Below, in pieces: positions 59,886-64,000 of a DNA stretch of 64,000 nt. The notes below the pieces were generated by a model that ran no database searches, had not been told where the DNA came from, and worked only from the letters and a program-made list of their open reading frames with translations. Source of the DNA: Streptomyces fulvoviolaceus. GTDB taxonomy: Bacteria > Actinomycetota > Actinomycetes > Streptomycetales > Streptomycetaceae. A program made the translations under genes and the position numbers. The stretch's first letter is position 1. Every line of letters begins with the position of its first letter. Location of the stretch: positions 186,001 through 250,000 of the forward strand of contig NZ_JOEY01000004.1 of NCBI RefSeq assembly GCF_000718165.1, given 5' to 3'.

Positions 59886-60988
59886 GCGACGGGCCGGCCG
59901 GTCGGAGAAGCCCCGGGGAGCCCTGGGGCGGTGTACGCCCGTTCTCGATCAAGACAAAGCTGGGCGTTCTGGTCGTCGCCGCGGTCCTCATCACCACCGG
60001 CCTGATGATGATCGCGATGCGCACCGAGACGGAGCTGCGCTTCATCACGGTCTTCTCGATGATCGCCACCTTGTTGATCACGCAGTTCGTGGCGCACTCG
60101 CTCACCGCGCCGCTGGACGAGATGAACGCGGTGGCCGGCTCCATCTCGCACGGCGACTACACCCGCCGGGTCCGCGAGAACCGCCGGGACGAGCTGGGCG
60201 ACCTGGCCGAGACGATCAACCGCATGGCGGACGATCTGGAGGCCCAGGAGCGCCAGCGCAAGGAGCTCGTGGCAAATGTCTCCCACGAGCTGCGCACGCC
60301 GATCGCGGGCCTGCGCGCGGTGCTGGAGAACATCGTGGACGGGGTCACCCAGCCCGACCCCGAGACCATGCGTACGGCCCTGAAGCAGACGGAGCGGCTC
60401 GGCCGGCTGGTCGAGACGCTGCTGGACCTGTCCAGGCTGGACAACGGCGTCGTACCGCTGAAGAAGCGCCGTTTCGAGGTGTGGCCGTATCTGTCGGGCG
60501 TGCTGAAGGAGGCCAACATGGTCGCTTCGGTGCGCGCGGGCATCGCGTCCGGCTCCGGCAGCCACACGCGTACGGACGTCCATCTGCACCTCGACGTGTC
60601 CCCGCCGGAGCTGACCGCGCACGCGGATCCGGAGCGGATCCACCAGGTCGTCGCCAACCTCATCGACAACGCGGTCAAGCACAGCCCGCCGCACGGCCGG
60701 GTGACGGTCAAGGCGCGGCGCGGGGCGCTGCCCGAGTCCCTCGAGCTGGAGGTTCTGGACGAGGGCCCCGGCATTCCGAGGTCGGAGTGGCACCGCGTCT
60801 TCGAGCGGTTCAACCGGGGTGCCGTGAACCGGCCGCACGGTCCCGGCAGCGACGGCGGCACGGGCCTCGGCCTGGCGATCGCCCGCTGGGCGGTGGATCT
60901 GCACGGCGGCCGGATCGGAGTGGCCGAATCCGAGCGGGGCTGCCGGATTCTTGTCACACTTCCGGGACTTCCATCTCTCCCAAGTTGA
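59882..60988 (+). CDS. Sensor histidine kinase with minimal extracytoplasmic loop
   Basis: This 368-residue kinase has two membrane helices (about residues 26-46 and 54-72) separated by only ~7 residues, so there is no external sensor domain. This makes it an intramembrane-sensing type. A HAMP linker leads to the H-box LVANVSHELRTPIAGL (His135), with N-box VVANLIDNAVKHSPP, G1 LDEGPGIP, F-box VFERFNRG and G2 GGTGLGLAIARWAV. It is translationally coupled to the upstream OmpR-type regulator. Signals typically come from membrane state or from a membrane partner protein. None is encoded nearby. Confidence 0.94.
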   Translation: MSDGPAGRRSPGEPWGGVRPFSIKTKLGVLVVAAVLITTGLMMIAMRTETELRFITVFSMIATLLITQFVAHSLTAPLDEMNAVAGSISHGDYTRRVRENRRDELGDLAETINRMADDLEAQERQRKELVANVSHELRTPIAGLRAVLENIVDGVTQPDPETMRTALKQTERLGRLVETLLDLSRLDNGVVPLKKRRFEVWPYLSGVLKEANMVASVRAGIASGSGSHTRTDVHLHLDVSPPELTAHADPERIHQVVANLIDNAVKHSPPHGRVTVKARRGALPESLELEVLDEGPGIPRSEWHRVFERFNRGAVNRPHGPGSDGGTGLGLAIARWAVDLHGGRIGVAESERGCRILVTLPGLPSLPS

Positions 60989-61272
60989 CGTAAAGTTCGA
61001 ACCGGAGCCACAAGATCCATGTCGGTCCGCGCTGACGGACACGTGTGATCAGGCGAGGACCCGCGCCTTCGGCGCGTCGAGTCCCGGGGCGACCCATCTC
61101 TCACGCAGCGGAACCACGCTTGTTTCCCGCCATTTCCGCCCCCGAAACCCGCTCTTTGATGTGACTTACACGACGATGGACCGGCCCGGCCTGACCTTCC
61201 CGCTCATGGGGGCGTAGCCTTTATTCCCGCTGTCCATCACCTTGTGAGAAGCGGAAGAGGGCGGTTGCCGCC

Positions 61273-64000
61273 GTGTCGCCACAGTCCCCCAGTAACTCGA
61301 GCATCTCGACCGACGACCAAGCCGGGAAGAACCCCGCTGCGGCGTTCGGTCCCAATGAGTGGCTCGTCGACGAGATCTATCAGCAGTACCTCCAGGACCC
61401 GAATTCGGTAGACCGAGCCTGGTGGGACTTCTTCGCCGACTACAAGCCGGGGGCGGCTGCCGCTCCGGCTGCGGCGGGTACTGCGGCCGCGGGGGCCGCA
61501 GACACCACCACGACCCCGGCGGCGCCGGCCGCCGCTCCGGCGGCCCCTGTCGCGCCCGCCCAGGCCGCTCCCGCGGCTCCGGCCCCCGCGCCGACCGCCC
61601 CGAAGCCCGCGGCTGCCGCTCCGGCTCCCGCCGCGGCGCCGGCCGCTGCTCCGGCCAAGCCCGCCGCCGCCAAGCCGGCGGCCAAGGCCGCGCCCGCCGC
61701 CGCGTCCGCGGACGGCCCGGAGCTGGTCACGCTGCGCGGCCCCGCCGCCGCGGTCGCCAAGAACATGAATGCCTCCCTGGAGCTGCCCACGGCCACGTCC
61801 GTGCGCGCGGTCCCGGTGAAGCTGCTGTTCGACAACCGCATCGTCATCAACAATCACCTGAAGCGCGCCCGGGGCGGGAAGATCTCCTTCACGCACCTGA
61901 TCGGCTACGCGATGGTGCAGGCCATCAAGACGATGCCGTCGATGAACTGGCACTACGCGGAGAAGGACGGGAAGCCCACCCTCGTCAAGCCGCCGCACGT
62001 CAACTTCGGCCTCGCCATCGACCTGGTGAAGCCCAACGGCGACCGCCAGCTGGTCGTCGCGGGCATCAAGAAGGCCGAGACGCTGAACTTCTTCGAGTTC
62101 TGGCAGGCCTACGAGGACATCGTCCGCCGCGCCCGTGACGGCAAGCTGACGATGGACGACTTCACCGGTGTGACGGTCTCCCTGACCAACCCCGGCGGCC
62201 TCGGCACCGTCCACTCGGTCCCGCGTCTGATGCCCGGCCAGTCGGTCATCATGGGCGTCGGCTCGATGGACTACCCGGCGGAGTTCCAGGGCACCTCCCA
62301 GGACACCCTGAACAAGCTCGGCATCGCGAAGGTCATGACGCTCACGTCGACCTACGACCACCGGGTGATCCAGGGCGCCGCCTCCGGCGAGTTCCTGCGC
62401 GTCGTCGCGAACTACCTCCTCGGCGAGAAGGGCTTCTACGACGAGATCTTCGAGGCCCTGCGGATCCCCTACGAGCCGGTCCGCTGGCTCAAGGACATCG
62501 ACGCCTCGCACGACGACGACGTCACGAAGGCCGCCCGTGTCTTCGAGCTGATCCACTCCTACCGGGTCCGCGGCCACGTCATGGCCGACACCGACCCGCT
62601 GGAGTACCGCCAGCGCAAGCACCCCGACCTGGACATCACCGAGCACGGCCTCACCCTGTGGGACCTGGAGCGCGAGTTCGCGGTCGGCGGCTTCGCGGGC
62701 AAGTCCCTGATGAAGCTGCGCGACATCCTCGGTGTGCTGCGCGACTCGTACTGCCGCACCACCGGCGTCGAGTTCATGCACATCCAGGACCCGAAGCAGC
62801 GCCGCTGGATCCAGGACCGCATCGAGCGCGCGCACACCAAGCCGGAGCGCGAGGAGCAGCTGCGCATCCTGCGCCGGCTGAACGCCGCGGAGGCCTTCGA
62901 GACCTTCCTGCAGACGAAGTACGTCGGCCAGAAGCGCTTCTCCCTCGAGGGCGGCGAGTCGGTCATCCCGCTGCTGGACGCGGTTCTCGACTCGGCGGCG
63001 GAGTCCCGTCTGGACGAGGTCGTCATCGGCATGGCCCACCGAGGCCGCCTCAACGTCCTCGCCAACATCGTCGGCAAGTCGTACGCCCAGATCTTCCGCG
63101 AGTTCGAGGGCAACCTCGACCCGAAGTCGATGCACGGCTCCGGCGACGTGAAGTACCACCTGGGCGCCGAGGGCACCTTCACCGGCCTGGACGGCGAGCA
63201 GATCAAGGTCTCGCTGGCCGCCAACCCGTCCCACCTGGAGACGGTCGACCCGATCATCGAGGGCATCTCCCGCGCCAAGCAGGACATCATCAACAAGGGC
63301 GGCACGGACTTCACGGTCCTGCCGGTCGCCCTGCACGGTGACGCGGCCTTCGCGGGCCAGGGCGTGGTGGCCGAGACCCTGAACATGTCGCAGCTGCGCG
63401 GCTACCGCACGGGCGGCACTGTCCACATCGTCATCAACAACCAGGTCGGCTTCACGGCGGCGCCGGAGTCCTCGCGCTCGTCGATGTACGCCACCGACGT
63501 GGCCCGCATGATCGAGGCCCCGATCTTCCACGTGAACGGCGACGACCCGGAGGCGGTCGTGCGCGTCGCGCGCCTGGCCTTCGAGTTCCGCCAGGCGTTC
63601 AACAAGGACGTGGTGATCGACCTCATCTGCTACCGCCGCCGCGGTCACAACGAGTCGGACAACCCGGCCTTCACCCAGCCGCTGATGTACGACCTGATCG
63701 ACAAGAAGCGCTCGGTGCGCAAGCTGTACACCGAGTCGCTGATCGGCCGAGGCGACATCACGCTCGAGGAAGCCGAGCAGGCCCTGCAGGACTACCAGGG
63801 CCAGCTGGAGAAGGTCTTCACGGAGGTCCGCGAGGCCATCACGGCCCAGCCGGCCGCGGGACCGCTGTCGGACCCGCAGGCGGAGTTCCCGGTCGCCGTG
63901 AACACCGCGATCTCCACGGAGACCGTGAAGCGGATCGCCGAGTCCCAGGTCAACATCCCCGACACCTTCCACGTCCACCCGCGTCTGCTGCCGCAGCTGC
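61273..64000 (+). CDS. sucA: Multifunctional 2-oxoglutarate dehydrogenase / decarboxylase (SucA/Kgd), 5' part
   Basis: The gene starts at GTG 61273 and runs off the right edge (about 909 codons visible). Residues 1-60 ([35 protein letters not shown]) form the E1 N-terminal helix used for E2 interaction. An Ala/Pro-rich linker of about 80 residues follows. The E2-like acyltransferase domain has the catalytic motif [12 protein letters not shown] (about residue 360). The E1 domain begins near 450 ([72 protein letters not shown]). This E2-E1 fusion is the actinobacterial form that makes succinyl-CoA, or succinic semialdehyde as Kgd, in the TCA cycle. Confidence 0.95.
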   Translation, partial: MSPQSPSNSSISTDDQAGKNPAAAFGPNEWLVDEIYQQYLQDPNSVDRAWWDFFADYKPGAAAAPAAAGTAAAGAADTTTTPAAPAAAPAAPVAPAQAAPAAPAPAPTAPKPAAAAPAPAAAPAAAPAKPAAAKPAAKAAPAAASADGPELVTLRGPAAAVAKNMNASLELPTATSVRAVPVKLLFDNRIVINNHLKRARGGKISFTHLIGYAMVQAIKTMPSMNWHYAEKDGKPTLVKPPHVNFGLAIDLVKPNGDRQLVVAGIKKAETLNFFEFWQAYEDIVRRARDGKLTMDDFTGVTVSLTNPGGLGTVHSVPRLMPGQSVIMGVGSMDYPAEFQGTSQDTLNKLGIAKVMTLTSTYDHRVIQGAASGEFLRVVANYLLGEKGFYDEIFEALRIPYEPVRWLKDIDASHDDDVTKAARVFELIHSYRVRGHVMADTDPLEYRQRKHPDLDITEHGLTLWDLEREFAVGGFAGKSLMKLRDILGVLRDSYCRTTGVEFMHIQDPKQRRWIQDRIERAHTKPEREEQLRILRRLNAAEAFETFLQTKYVGQKRFSLEGGESVIPLLDAVLDSAAESRLDEVVIGMAHRGRLNVLANIVGKSYAQIFREFEGNLDPKSMHGSGDVKYHLGAEGTFTGLDGEQIKVSLAANPSHLETVDPIIEGISRAKQDIINKGGTDFTVLPVALHGDAAFAGQGVVAETLNMSQLRGYRTGGTVHIVINNQVGFTAAPESSRSSMYATDVARMIEAPIFHVNGDDPEAVVRVARLAFEFRQAFNKDVVIDLICYRRRGHNESDNPAFTQPLMYDLIDKKRSVRKLYTESLIGRGDITLEEAEQALQDYQGQLEKVFTEVREAITAQPAAGPLSDPQAEFPVAVNTAISTETVKRIAESQVNIPDTFHVHPRLLPQL

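Overview
The window is high-GC actinobacterial DNA, almost certainly a Streptomyces chromosome. Supporting signs are strong codon-position bias, GTG/TTG starts with purine-rich ribosome binding sites, a conservon (cvnABCD-type operon), a fused 2-oxoglutarate dehydrogenase with an Ala/Pro-rich linker, a HAIR operator in front of lon, and dispersed Streptomyces palindromic repeats. From memory, the gene order from the peptidyl-prolyl isomerase rightwards to sucA resembles the S. coelicolor SCO53xx to SCO5281 core. I could not run an alignment.

Positions 1-7290 are accessory. They hold a truncated XRE-type regulator, a Nudix hydrolase, a NERD-domain protein, a DUF6082-type membrane protein, several unrecognised small genes (some visibly AT-richer), a long imperfect inverted repeat, and two tRNA 3' fragments. 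The tRNA-Arg(CCG) 3' half at 7192-7234, followed by a hairpin, is best read as the right attachment site of an integrated island whose other end and integrase lie left of the window. A short decayed zone (8082-8862) follows.

Positions 8874-24731 are mostly core. They encode an acyltransferase, PpiB, a divergent Ku / LigD-polymerase pair for end joining, two tandem vanadium-haloperoxidase-like secreted proteins, a second NERD-like protein, a small phosphatase, a lipoprotein + orphan histidine kinase pair, a secreted SH3-like protein, a SEDS (FtsW/RodA) + class B PBP pair, a NIT-domain kinase and a DUF3291 protein.

Positions 24732-35492 contain a tnpB-type insertion sequence whose tnpB is broken by a 40-nt dispersed repeat, an AurF-like diiron oxygenase, a TetR regulator, an NlpC/P60 hydrolase, a styrene-monooxygenase-like flavoprotein and a complete conservon (sensor kinase-like ATPase, roadblock, DUF742, small GTPase). 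Positions 35858-51338 carry a PP2C-like protein, a very large membrane protein, MarR, a GH25 lysozyme with a duplicated 3' end, lon with an HspR-type operator, three GNAT acetyltransferases, a DUF6193/SUKH-type protein coupled to an MFS exporter, a class C serine hydrolase lipoprotein and a Tat-exported sulfatase.

Positions 51510-55081 form one tightly overlapping operon: an ECF-like sigma factor, a multi-spanning membrane protein, a zinc-finger anti-sigma-like protein fused to membrane helices, and an ABC ATPase. I consider this the most interesting candidate system. It is followed by a rhomboid-like protein, an apparently intact tnpB insertion sequence abutting a decayed beta-glucosidase gene, a spermidine-synthase-like protein, a two-component system and the 5' part of sucA/kgd, which runs off the right edge.
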